Shown here piece after piece: positions 1 through 6,617 of a stretch of DNA of 7,224 nt. The notes under the pieces are model-generated. The model was not told the DNA's origin, ran no database searches, and was given only the letters and a program-made list of their open reading frames with translations. This DNA comes from an uncultured Pseudomonadota bacterium. GTDB taxonomy: Bacteria; Pseudomonadota; Gammaproteobacteria; Burkholderiales; Casimicrobiaceae. Position numbers and translations under genes: made by a program. Numbering within the stretch: the stretch's first letter is position 1; each line of letters starts with the position of its first letter. The stretch covers positions 1-7,224 of the forward strand of contig CALFEY010000416.1 in the NCBI GenBank assembly GCA_937958295.1. The letters are read 5' to 3'.

Positions 1-2307
1 CGCGCGCTCCTGCGCGCGTCCTTTGCGCAATATCGCCTGCGGCTGCTGGAGCTCGTCCGCTCGTCGCTGGCGGAGATGGGCGACCTCTTCGAGACCAACA
101 GCCACATCCCCGACGGCGAGCTCGAGGCCTTCCGCAAGAAGCTGCCCGAGTGGGTGGACCGCTTCGACAATACGCTTTGCGACCTCTTCGAGCGGCGCGT
201 GATGGAGAACGTCCGGCGCAAGGGGCGCCGCCCGGATGCCGATGCGTCGCTTGCCACGTTGCGCGTGCTCACCGCTTTCGACCACGACCGTCAGGCCGCC
301 CTGAAGGACGCCACGCGCTTCCTCGACCGCTTCACGCAGCGCGAGATCGCCGCGTTGAACCTGCGGGTCGAGCACGTGCTCGGCGAGCGGCCGGGTCCCG
401 AGGCCGACAACCCGTTCGCGGTGTCGTACATCCTCGACGCCGTGGGTGCGTCGGCGCGAAGCATCTTCCCCAATCCCCGCGTGTGGCGCCCGTTTATGGA
501 GCGCGTTCTCGCGGACCTCACGCCCGAGATCAACAAGCTCTACATCTCGCTCAACCGCTTCCTCGCCGACCGCGGGGTGCTGCCGGAGATCAAGGCGGCG
601 CTGCGCGCGCGCAGCGAGTACCGCCCCAACGACGACCGCGACCTCCTCCAGACGTTCGGCAAGATGATGCACGACGCCCTGCCGGACGTGCCGCGCGACA
701 TCGTGGTGCCGGAGATCACCAATCCGAACGCCCCGCCGGCGCTCGTCTTCGCCGACAAGTTCGCCGACAAGTCGCCCCTGCGCACCGCCACGGCGGATCT
801 GCCCGCCGCCGATGTGCACGAGATGTCCGCGGCCAAGATCCTGGCGGGCCTGGCGGCGCTGGCCAACACCGTGCCGTCGGCGATGGCGGGCGTCCCCAGT
901 GCCGCGCTCGCGCCCATGTCGCTCGACGGGCTCGCGGTGCCCTCGCCGGCGGCGGTGGCGCACGACCCGGGCGGCTTCCCGTCGCTCGACCCGTTGATGG
1001 CGCTGGGCACCTCCACGCCTCTGTTCGCCACCCTCGCGCGTTGGCAGCGGCTCGATCTGCCCGCGGCCATTGCCCGGGCGGCGCCACCTCCCGTGGTCGG
1101 CGCGAACGAGGGCACGGTCGTCCCGATCAACCTGATCCCGCATATCCGGGCGGCAATCGAGAGCCAGATCGACAGCGATACGGATCGCATCACGATGGAC
1201 GTGATCGCGCTCCTGTTCGACTACATCTTCCGCGACCCCTCGATTCCGGACGCGCTGCGCAACCTCTTCGGCCGGCTGCAGGTGCCGATCGTCAAGGCGG
1301 CGCTGCTCGACCGGATGTTCTTCTCCGACAAGTCGCATCCGGCGCGCGAGCTCCTCGACAACCTTGCCGACGCCGCCGTCGGCGCCAACTTCGACGACGA
1401 CTATCAGCAGGCATTCGGCAAGCTCGCCACGGCGATCGTCGACGACATCTGCCGCGACTTCGAGATCGACATCTCGATCTTCCGCGACGCCAACGCCCAG
1501 CTCGCGGCCTTCATCGAGGCCGAACGGCAGCGCGTAGCGCAGGCCTCCAGCCCCGACGTCGAGGCAGCGCTCGACGCCGAGCAGGGCGAAGCCGATCGCT
1601 CGGAGGTGCGCGCCTTCATCCGCGACCGTCTCGCGGGCATGGAGGTGCCCTACGAGGTGCGCGGCTTCGTGGAGACCACTTGGGCCGACTACCTCGCAGG
1701 CTTGCGGCGCGAGCATGGCCCCGAGGCCGATGCCACCAAGGCCGCCGAGAAGACCCTCGACGACCTCCTGTGGAGCATCGTCGCCAAGGAACGCTCGGCG
1801 CAGAAGGCGCGTCTCACCAAGATGATCCCGTCGCTGATCGGCGCCCTGCGCAAGGGGGCCGCGGCGGTGGGCGCATCGCCGGAGCGCAGTCGTGCGTTCC
1901 TCGAGTCGCTCTACCAACTGCACATCGCGGCCATCAAGGCCGTCCCCGCCGCGCCCGGCACCGCGCCCGTCGCGGCGGCGCAGGAGGCACCGGCCCTGCC
2001 CAAGGTGAGCGTGCACGACTACGTCAACGAAATGGCGGTGGGGACGTGGCTCGCCTTCTCCAAGGAAGAGCAGTCGGTCAACGCCCGCCTCACATGGGTG
2101 AGCCCGCTACGCACCAAGTACCTCTTCACCAGTCGCTCGCGCGCCCGCGCCTTCGTCTACACGCCGGAGGAGCTGGCCTACGAGATCAATGCAGGGCTCG
2201 TCACGCTGGTCGTGGAGCCGGTGCCGCTGTTCGATCGCGCGGTGAGCGCCGCGCTCGACTCGCTCGGCGCGCGGCAGCCGCCCGCGCCCGCGGCCGCGTC
2301 GGCCTAA
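1..2307 (+). CDS. DUF1631 family protein, 5' end cut by the window
   Basis: Large cytoplasmic-looking protein of the DUF1631 family; biochemical role unknown to me. The reading frame is open from base 1, and the first 25 visible codons (RALLRASFAQYRLRLLELV...) form an amphipathic helix typical of the family's N-terminus. The ATG at 76 has a GGAG only a few bases away, too close to serve it, so the real start is probably upstream and the gene is partial here. Family-like features, in order: an N-terminal helical region with the NPF and LNRFLADRGVLPEIK signatures (the latter near bases 550-595), a low-complexity Ala/Pro-rich middle (about 800-1090), a helical second half with an Asp/Glu-rich stretch (1380-1800), and a compact C-terminal domain (about 2030-2280) with VGTWLAF, a SPL...YLF segment and LFDRA, which looks PilZ-like. 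No signal peptide or membrane segment is visible. The stop is TAA. The next gene begins 7 nt later, suggesting co-transcription. Family assignment is by recalled motif pattern; function is not assigned. Confidence 0.85.
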   Translation, partial: RALLRASFAQYRLRLLELVRSSLAEMGDLFETNSHIPDGELEAFRKKLPEWVDRFDNTLCDLFERRVMENVRRKGRRPDADASLATLRVLTAFDHDRQAALKDATRFLDRFTQREIAALNLRVEHVLGERPGPEADNPFAVSYILDAVGASARSIFPNPRVWRPFMERVLADLTPEINKLYISLNRFLADRGVLPEIKAALRARSEYRPNDDRDLLQTFGKMMHDALPDVPRDIVVPEITNPNAPPALVFADKFADKSPLRTATADLPAADVHEMSAAKILAGLAALANTVPSAMAGVPSAALAPMSLDGLAVPSPAAVAHDPGGFPSLDPLMALGTSTPLFATLARWQRLDLPAAIARAAPPPVVGANEGTVVPINLIPHIRAAIESQIDSDTDRITMDVIALLFDYIFRDPSIPDALRNLFGRLQVPIVKAALLDRMFFSDKSHPARELLDNLADAAVGANFDDDYQQAFGKLATAIVDDICRDFEIDISIFRDANAQLAAFIEAERQRVAQASSPDVEAALDAEQGEADRSEVRAFIRDRLAGMEVPYEVRGFVETTWADYLAGLRREHGPEADATKAAEKTLDDLLWSIVAKERSAQKARLTKMIPSLIGALRKGAAAVGASPERSRAFLESLYQLHIAAIKAVPAAPGTAPVAAAQEAPALPKVSVHDYVNEMAVGTWLAFSKEEQSVNARLTWVSPLRTKYLFTSRSRARAFVYTPEELAYEINAGLVTLVVEPVPLFDRAVSAALDSLGARQPPAPAAASA

Positions 2308-2314
2308 CATCGTC

Positions 2315-4171
2315 GTGCATGCGCCATCGCGCCGGGGGTGGCTGCGCGCCCTCGCTCGATCCAGCCTTGGCGCCGTGGCGTGGCTCGCCTGCAGCGCGCA
2401 CGCGCAGCTCGGCGGCGCGCCCCTGCCCGATCCCGCGGCCATCCTCGCGCAGGCCAAGGCGGCCAGCGGCGGCAGCGCGTGGGACGCGCTGCGCACGCAG
2501 CACAGCAAGGTCGCCATCACCGCAGGCCCGGTAAGCGGGCAAGCGGAGCGGTGGAGCGAGTTCACCACCGGCCGCTCGGCGATCAATTACTCCATCGGAC
2601 CTGTTACCGGCACCGCGGGCTACGACGCGCAAGGTCCCTGGGTACAGGAGCCGGGCGGCGAGCCCCGCGACGAGGCCGACCCCATCGCGCGCGAGCTTGC
2701 CGTGAACGCCGCGTATCGCGACCGGCTCGCCTTCTGGTTCCCCGAGCGCGCCCCTGCGCGCATCGCCTACAAGGAGGCGGCCGCAGCCGAGGGCGCCACG
2801 TTCCACGTGATTCGGATCACCCCCGAGGGCGGGCGCCCCTTCGAGCTGTGGATCAACACCGACACCCTGCTCATCGAGCGCCTGGCGGAGCGCGAAGCGG
2901 CGGCGTTACGCACCGAGCAATACATGGACATGCGCAAGGTTCAAGGGGTGACGATACCCTTTCGCGTGCGCGCCTCGCGCGACGGCGGGCAGCGCGACGA
3001 GGTCGTCACCGTCGATGCGATGGCCTTCAACGAGGCGCTGGCCCCGGCCCGCTTCACGCGCCCACCGCCGCCCGCGCCGGACTTCAGCTTTCCCACGGGA
3101 CGCGCCGCCGTGGAGGTGCCCTTCGAGCTCAGCGACGGCCACGTGTTCGTGCTCGTCACGCTCGAGGGCAAGCGGGTGCGCATGCTGCTCGACAGCGGCG
3201 GCAACAACGTGCTCGTGCCGGGAGTTGCCGCGAGTGTGGGCGCGACGCGCGAAGGCGGTACCGGCCCGGGCGATCTCGGCGTGGCACGGGTGGCGCGGAT
3301 GGGCATCGGCGGCCTAGTGCTCGAGCAGCAGGCCTTCGCCACGCTCGACCTCGCGAGCTTCCTGCGGCGGGTGGAAGGGATGGACGACATCGGCGGCGTG
3401 CTCGGCGCCGAGCTCTTCCGCCGCGTGGTGGTGCAATTCGACTACACGCGCTCGCGCCTCACCTTGCACGACCCCGCGCGCTATCGCCACGCCGGTGGCG
3501 GCACCACCCTGCCCATCGCCCCACCGGGCAGGACGCCGCGGGTGCAGGGCGCGGTCGACGGCGTGACCGGCGTGTTCCGCGTGGACACCGGCAATCGCGG
3601 CTCGCTCACCCTCGCGCAGACCTTCGCGGCGGCCAACGGCATCGCCGACCGCCATCGCGGCGTGGACGCCGTGTACGGGGCAAGCGTGTCTGGACCGCTG
3701 CGCGCCACCATCGCCCGCACCGCCTCGCTCACGCTCGGCGACATCGACATCGCCGGTCCCGTCACCGCGATCGTGGCCAGCGACAGCGGCGCGCTGGCCG
3801 ATCCCGACGTCGCCGGCAGCATCGGCAACGGGATTCTCCGTCGCTTCGACGTGGTGTTCGATCTACCGCACGGATCCTTGCACCTGACGCGCAACGCGAG
3901 CTTCGCCGGGGCCGACGTGCACGATCGCGCGGGCCTGTGGGTCGAGCGCGGCGAGCGCGGTTTCGAGGTAGTCGACGTCGTGGCGGGCGGCCCCGCCGCC
4001 CAAGCCGGCCTCACCCCCGGCAACGTCATCGTGGCGGTGGACGGCGTGCGGGCGAGCGCCACCACGCTGGCATCCCTGCGCTCGGCGCTGCGCGGCGCCC
4101 CCGGACGCAAGGTGCGGTTGGCCATCGAAGGCGGCGGGGTCAAGGTCGTCACGCTGCGCGACCTCTTCTGA
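2315..4171 (+). CDS. Exported double-lobed retropepsin-like aspartyl protease with C-terminal PDZ domain
   Basis: Predicted periplasmic or envelope protein of 618 residues. The start is GTG at 2315; no in-frame ATG is near, and no convincing Shine-Dalgarno is seen, so translation may be coupled to the gene 7 nt upstream. Residues 1-30 are a signal peptide: an SRRGWLR basic patch resembling a Tat motif, a hydrophobic core, then AHA as a likely cleavage site. Residues about 35-250 form a domain that looks like the sugar- or lipid-binding folds found before such proteases; I cannot name it firmly. Two tandem retropepsin-like lobes follow: lobe 1 has LLDSGG (Asp293) and VLG (362-364); lobe 2 has VDTGN (Asp424) and SIG (502-504). 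Each lobe ends with a similar LFRR/ILRR-V-FD segment, so they look like an internal duplication able to form one active site with two Asp residues. A PDZ domain covers about 540-618 (GFEVVDVVAGGPAAQAGL). The fourth residue of each catalytic motif (Gly, Asn) is not the usual Ala/Ser. Substrate unknown. Confidence 0.85.
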   Translation: MHAPSRRGWLRALARSSLGAVAWLACSAHAQLGGAPLPDPAAILAQAKAASGGSAWDALRTQHSKVAITAGPVSGQAERWSEFTTGRSAINYSIGPVTGTAGYDAQGPWVQEPGGEPRDEADPIARELAVNAAYRDRLAFWFPERAPARIAYKEAAAAEGATFHVIRITPEGGRPFELWINTDTLLIERLAEREAAALRTEQYMDMRKVQGVTIPFRVRASRDGGQRDEVVTVDAMAFNEALAPARFTRPPPPAPDFSFPTGRAAVEVPFELSDGHVFVLVTLEGKRVRMLLDSGGNNVLVPGVAASVGATREGGTGPGDLGVARVARMGIGGLVLEQQAFATLDLASFLRRVEGMDDIGGVLGAELFRRVVVQFDYTRSRLTLHDPARYRHAGGGTTLPIAPPGRTPRVQGAVDGVTGVFRVDTGNRGSLTLAQTFAAANGIADRHRGVDAVYGASVSGPLRATIARTASLTLGDIDIAGPVTAIVASDSGALADPDVAGSIGNGILRRFDVVFDLPHGSLHLTRNASFAGADVHDRAGLWVERGERGFEVVDVVAGGPAAQAGLTPGNVIVAVDGVRASATTLASLRSALRGAPGRKVRLAIEGGGVKVVTLRDLF

Positions 4172-4177
4172 CCCCGC

Positions 4178-5128
4178 ATGCTCGCCGACACCACGCGGGC
4201 CTTCGCGGGCATCGCCGCCCTCACTGCGCCGCTCTTCCTACTCGTCTTCGTCGGCTACGCGCTGTCCCGCTTCGGGCACTGGCCCAAGGTAGTGTCCGAC
4301 GCGCTCACGCGCTTCGTGTTCGCCGTGGCCGTGCCCGCGCTGCTGTTTCGCCTCATGGCCGACTTCTCGCGCCTTCCGGCAGTGGATGCGCGCCTGCTCG
4401 TCGCCTACTTCGGCGGCTGCGCCATCACCTATGTCATCGCCCGTGTGTTCGCCGCGCGCGCGTTCCGCATGAACGGTGTGGGGCAATCGGTGTTCGGCAT
4501 GGGCACCATCTTCAGCAACAACGTGCTCCTGGGCATTCCCATCGCCAAGGTCGCCTTGGGCGAGGCGTCGCTGCCCGTGGTATCGCTGGTGCTCGTGTTC
4601 AACTCGTTCCTGCTGTGGACGGCGGTCACCATCTCCGTCGAGTGGGCGCGCAATCGTGACCTGTCCGTGCGTGGCATCAGCCGCACCGCGCGCGACGTGG
4701 TCACCAACCCCATCGTCGCGGCGATACTGCTCGGCACGGGCTTCGGCTTCACGGGAGCGCCCCTGCCCGGCATGGTGGCGGAAACGCTCGGTCTCGTGAG
4801 CCAGGCCGCAGTGCCCATGTCGCTCATCGTCCTGGGCATGGGGCTCGCGGAGTACGGCATCCGCGAAGGCTGGCGGCAAAGCGTGGCGATCGCCGTCCTC
4901 AAGATGACCGCCTTCCCCCTGGCGGTGTTTGGCGTGGCGCTCGCGATCGGACTGCCCGCGAGGGAGACGCAGGCCGTGGTGATGCTCGCCGCCCTTCCCG
5001 TGGGCGCCAATGTCTACCTCATGGCGCGCCAGTTCGCCGCGCTCGAAGGGCCGGTGGCGGCGAGCCTCGTGCTCACCACCTTCGTCGCGGCGTTCACCAC
5101 CCCGCTCGTGATCGCGCTCCTCGCCTGA
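4178..5128 (+). CDS. AEC (auxin efflux carrier) family transporter
   Basis: Integral inner-membrane protein of 316 residues in the AEC family (PF03547 type), whose bacterial members move small organic acids such as malate or malonate; the substrate here cannot be read from sequence. About ten hydrophobic segments are visible, near residues 13-32, 46-61, 72-92, 104-127, 132-153, 176-192, 206-225, 234-257, 264-285 and 293-315, split by a polar loop at 155-175 between the two five-helix halves. Family-like signatures are SNNVLLGIP (113-121) in the fourth segment, NPIV (177-180), AAVPMSLIVLGMGLAEYG (210-227) and ALPVGANVYLMA (272-283). Length fits the family. The ATG lies 6 nt after the preceding stop, with no clear Shine-Dalgarno, suggesting coupling within the same operon as the protease-PDZ gene. 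The product shares no obvious pathway with its neighbours. Confidence 0.92.
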   Translation: MLADTTRAFAGIAALTAPLFLLVFVGYALSRFGHWPKVVSDALTRFVFAVAVPALLFRLMADFSRLPAVDARLLVAYFGGCAITYVIARVFAARAFRMNGVGQSVFGMGTIFSNNVLLGIPIAKVALGEASLPVVSLVLVFNSFLLWTAVTISVEWARNRDLSVRGISRTARDVVTNPIVAAILLGTGFGFTGAPLPGMVAETLGLVSQAAVPMSLIVLGMGLAEYGIREGWRQSVAIAVLKMTAFPLAVFGVALAIGLPARETQAVVMLAALPVGANVYLMARQFAALEGPVAASLVLTTFVAAFTTPLVIALLA

Positions 5129-5151
5129 CGGCGCGGGCGTGGTCGCCTTCG

Positions 5152-5160
5152 TGCGAGAAT
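5152..5160 (+). promoter_or_regulatory. Possible extended -10 promoter of the SET gene
   Basis: TGC-GAGAAT matches an extended -10 (TGn plus a hexamer with 4 of 6 consensus bases). It sits in the 68-nt gap between the transporter and the SET gene and would give a leader of roughly 30 nt. No good -35 is seen at the right spacing, so support is moderate at best. Transcription could instead read through from the transporter gene. Confidence 0.35.
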
Positions 5161-5196
5161 CCACGCTCACTTCCCTCCATCCACCGCATCGCGTCC

Positions 5197-5718
5197 ATGC
5201 CCGCCACCGCTCCCCGCAAGCCCTACGTCGTGCGCAACTCCGTCATCCACGGCCGCGGGGTATTCGCCGCAACGCGCATCCCGAAGGGCGAGACCGTCAT
5301 CGAGTACAGGGGCCAGCGCACGAGCTGGGACGACGCGATGGAGCGGCCGGACAGCGATCCGGACGATCCGTCGCACACCTTCCTGTTCGAACTGGACGAT
5401 GGCCGCGTCATCGACGCGCGCGTGCGCGGCAACGCCGCGCGGTGGATCAACCATTCCTGCGCGCCCAACTGCGAGACCTACGAGGACGAGGACGGCCGCG
5501 TCTTCATCCAGGCCCGCAAGAAGATCGAGCCAGGCACTGAGCTCACCTACGACTACAAGCTGTCGGTGGACGGCAAGCTCACCAAGGAAGAGCGCGCGCG
5601 CTTCGAATGCCGCTGCGGGACGGCGAAGTGCCGCGGGAGCCTGCTCAGCAAGCCGAAGAAGAAGAAAAAGAAAGACAAGGCCAAGAAGAAGGACAAGAAG
5701 GGCAAGTCGAAGAAGTAG
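5197..5718 (+). CDS. SET-domain protein lysine methyltransferase with polylysine C-terminal tail
   Basis: Small protein (173 residues) with a complete SET domain, predicted to transfer a methyl group from S-adenosylmethionine to lysine on a protein target. Visible motifs: GRGVFA (19-24) and YRG (37-39) at the N-terminal SET strand, NHSCAPNC (85-92) that forms the cofactor pocket and pseudoknot, ELTYDY (115-120) with the catalytic Tyr region, and a post-SET cysteine cluster CRCGTAKC (Cys138, 140, 145) that would bind zinc together with Cys88. Residues 151-173 are 16 lysines of 23, with Asp, Gly and Ser between, like histone H1-like tails. No signal peptide, so it likely stays in the cytoplasm or nucleoid. 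The ATG start has no clear Shine-Dalgarno and the nearby upstream in-frame sequence offers no better start. Bacterial SET proteins are known from pathogens as secreted effectors (for example Chlamydia NUE, Legionella RomA), but similar small ones are common in non-pathogenic proteobacteria. Substrate unknown. Confidence 0.92.
   Translation: MPATAPRKPYVVRNSVIHGRGVFAATRIPKGETVIEYRGQRTSWDDAMERPDSDPDDPSHTFLFELDDGRVIDARVRGNAARWINHSCAPNCETYEDEDGRVFIQARKKIEPGTELTYDYKLSVDGKLTKEERARFECRCGTAKCRGSLLSKPKKKKKKDKAKKKDKKGKSKK
5655..5717 (+). repeat. Low-complexity purine-rich tract encoding the lysine tail
   Basis: Mostly AAG/AAA lysine codons at the 3' end of the SET gene, with an unbroken purine run at 5655-5675 (21 bases). 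It is far richer in A than the surrounding coding DNA. Tracts like this can slip during replication, so tail length may vary among strains. Confidence 0.8.
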
Positions 5719-5908
5719 CGGCTGGGCGCTTGCCCGCGGTGCCTCGCGTCCCGCGCGCCGCACCGCAATCCCCGTGGGGAGAGCGGCGTCGGCAAACCGG
5801 TGCCCCGGCCGGCGAACGGCCGCCCCAACGTCCGACCTGCCGCACCGTGCGTTCCCTGGTACCCCGTCGCGCCTCCGCCACCGCGACGCCGCTCGCTCGG
5901 CGCAGCGA
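5719..5908. other. GC-rich intergenic stretch with hairpins
   Basis: No credible gene is visible on either strand; open frames crossing it are continuations of shadows of the flanking genes. It holds several inverted repeats (5724-5735, 5736-5766, 5769-5780, 5806-5822) and otherwise no recognisable motif. Together with the promoter island that follows it forms the 331-nt gap between the SET gene and ahpC. Confidence 0.6.
5736..5780 (+). terminator. Possible terminator hairpins after the SET gene
   Basis: GCGGTGC (5736-5742) pairs perfectly with GCACCGC (5760-5766), with a smaller CGCG stem inside the loop; TCCCC-GT-GGGGA follows at 5769-5780. No T-tract follows either one, so this would be a Rho-assisted or weak terminator if it is one. 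Confidence 0.3.
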
Positions 5909-5921
5909 TAACCTCAGGTTA
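5909..5921. promoter_or_regulatory. 13-bp palindrome upstream of the ahpC promoter
   Basis: TAACCT-C-AGGTTA is a perfect 6-1-6 inverted repeat, placed about 24 bp upstream of the proposed -35. The position suits an activator or a second repressor. It has the T-N11-A shape used by LysR-type regulators, and half of it resembles the first half of a SoxR site, but neither match is decisive. Confidence 0.45.
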
Positions 5922-5928
5922 AGCACAC

Positions 5929-5947
5929 GATAATGATAATTAAATTG
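5929..5947. promoter_or_regulatory. Fur-like box 1 in the ahpC promoter
   Basis: GATAATGATAATTAAATTG matches the classical 19-bp Fur consensus at 14 of 19 positions, with two perfect GATAAT hexamers. It ends inside the proposed -35, so bound repressor would block RNA polymerase. A PerR-type regulator recognises a similar sequence and cannot be excluded. Confidence 0.55.
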
Positions 5948-5973
5948 AATTGATCTCTCCGCGACCATAACAT
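5945..5973 (+). promoter_or_regulatory. Likely sigma-70 promoter of ahpCD
   Basis: TTGAAT (5945-5950) and TAACAT (5968-5973) are separated by 17 bp, each with 4 of 6 consensus bases. An overlapping alternative, TTGATC (5950-5955) with TATGAA (5973-5978), also has 17-bp spacing. The stretch 5921-5990 is 47 of 70 A/T in otherwise GC-rich DNA. A start near 5980 would give a leader of about 70 nt before ahpC. Confidence 0.5.
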
Positions 5974-5989
5974 ATGAATCGTTCTCATT
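5971..5989. promoter_or_regulatory. Fur-like box 2 in the ahpC promoter
   Basis: CATATGAATCGTTCTCATT agrees at 16 of 19 positions with the palindromic Fur form AATGAGAATCGTTCTCATT. It overlaps the -10 and the expected transcription start, a classical repressor position. Confidence 0.6.
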
Positions 5990-6035
5990 AGCAACCGCCG
6001 CCGGCAGGCCGTCGAGGCCCAAGGCGCGCCAACCC

Positions 6036-6040
6036 AGGAG
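6036..6040 (+). promoter_or_regulatory. Ribosome binding site of ahpC
   Basis: AGGAG ends 9 nt before the ATG at 6050 and fixes that start. It is much stronger than the sites of the genes earlier in the window, in line with the high expression expected of AhpC. Confidence 0.8.
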
Positions 6041-6049
6041 AGTCGATTC

Positions 6050-6598
6050 ATGAAGACCGTAGGCCAGAAGCTCGAATCCTTCAACGTCGTGGGCGTCAAG
6101 CCCGGTTTCAACCAACACGAGGAAAACGGCCAGTCCGCCTTCGAGCCGATCAACGAGACCTCCTTTCCGGGCAAGTGGAAGATCATCTATTTCTACCCGA
6201 AGGACTTCACGTTCGTGTGCCCGACCGAGATCGTGGGCTTCGCCAAGCTCGCCAACGACTTCGCCGACCGCGATGCCGTGGTGCTCGGCGGCTCCACCGA
6301 CAACGAGTTCTCCAAGCTCGGCTGGCGGCGTGACCACAAGGACCTCACGAGCCTTAACCACTACCAATTCGCCGACTCGACGGGCTCGCTCGTCGATCAG
6401 CTCGGGGTGCGCGACGCCAAGGAAGGCGTGGCGCTGCGCGCGACCTTCGTGGTAGACCCGGACAACGTCATCCAGCACGTGTCGGTGAACAACCTCAACG
6501 TGGGCCGCAACCCGGAAGAGGTGCTGCGCATCCTCGACGGCCTGCAGACGGACGAGCTCTGCCCGTGCAACCGCACGGTCGGCGGCAAGACGCTGTAA
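6050..6598 (+). CDS. ahpC: Alkyl hydroperoxide reductase AhpC (2-Cys peroxiredoxin, AhpD-partnered type)
   Basis: Cytoplasmic peroxiredoxin of 182 residues that reduces hydrogen peroxide, organic hydroperoxides and probably peroxynitrite. The active-site motif PKDFTFVCPTE puts the peroxidatic cysteine at Cys57, with Pro50 and Thr54 of the PxxxTxxC pattern and a conserved Arg130 (LRATFVVD). The C-terminal DELCPCN supplies Cys171 and Cys173, the two-cysteine arrangement of the AhpC that is recycled by AhpD rather than AhpF; in Mycobacterium tuberculosis AhpC the matching residues are Cys61, Cys174 and Cys176. The protein ends soon after (VGGKTL), as in the Burkholderiales homologues I recall, and shorter than the mycobacterial form. 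The ATG has a strong AGGAG site. ahpD follows 19 nt after the stop. The promoter carries Fur-like boxes, suggesting iron-linked or peroxide-linked control. Assignment is secure. Confidence 0.97.
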   Translation: MKTVGQKLESFNVVGVKPGFNQHEENGQSAFEPINETSFPGKWKIIYFYPKDFTFVCPTEIVGFAKLANDFADRDAVVLGGSTDNEFSKLGWRRDHKDLTSLNHYQFADSTGSLVDQLGVRDAKEGVALRATFVVDPDNVIQHVSVNNLNVGRNPEEVLRILDGLQTDELCPCNRTVGGKTL

Positions 6599-6603
6599 CG
6601 GCC

Positions 6604-6610
6604 GAGGGAG
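6604..6610 (+). promoter_or_regulatory. Ribosome binding site of ahpD
   Basis: GAGGGAG lies 7 nt before the ATG at 6618, in the 19-nt ahpC-ahpD gap. It supports that start and independent initiation on a shared mRNA. Confidence 0.75.
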
Positions 6611-6617
6611 AGCCGAC

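Noticed and set aside
2381..2395. Lipobox at Cys26 of the exported protease
   Set aside because: The context WLAC lacks the usual Leu at the -3 position, and an ordinary AHA signal-peptidase site follows directly.
150..2534. Long + strand open frame overlapping the DUF1631 gene
   Set aside because: Composition is dominated by Arg, Ala and Gly with no domain pattern, as expected of an off-frame reading of GC-rich coding DNA. The overlapping frame has clear family motifs.
2338..4659. Long + strand open frame spanning the protease and transporter genes
   Set aside because: Arg/His/Ala-rich shadow that crosses a real gene boundary; no recognisable motif.
4238..5170. 310-codon open frame on the - strand opposite the transporter
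   Set aside because: Extreme His/Arg/Glu/Gly bias typical of antisense reading of membrane-protein codons. The + strand protein has clear transmembrane segments.
5910..5935. SoxR binding site
   Set aside because: The left half (CCTCAGGTTAA) is close to the SoxR half-site CCTCAAGTTAA, but the required mirrored right half (TTGAGG) is missing.
5905..5990. OxyR site expected upstream of ahpC
   Set aside because: I could not place the ATAG/CTAT elements at the required spacing; the Fur-like boxes explain the AT-rich pattern better. A weak OxyR site by matrix score cannot be ruled out by eye.
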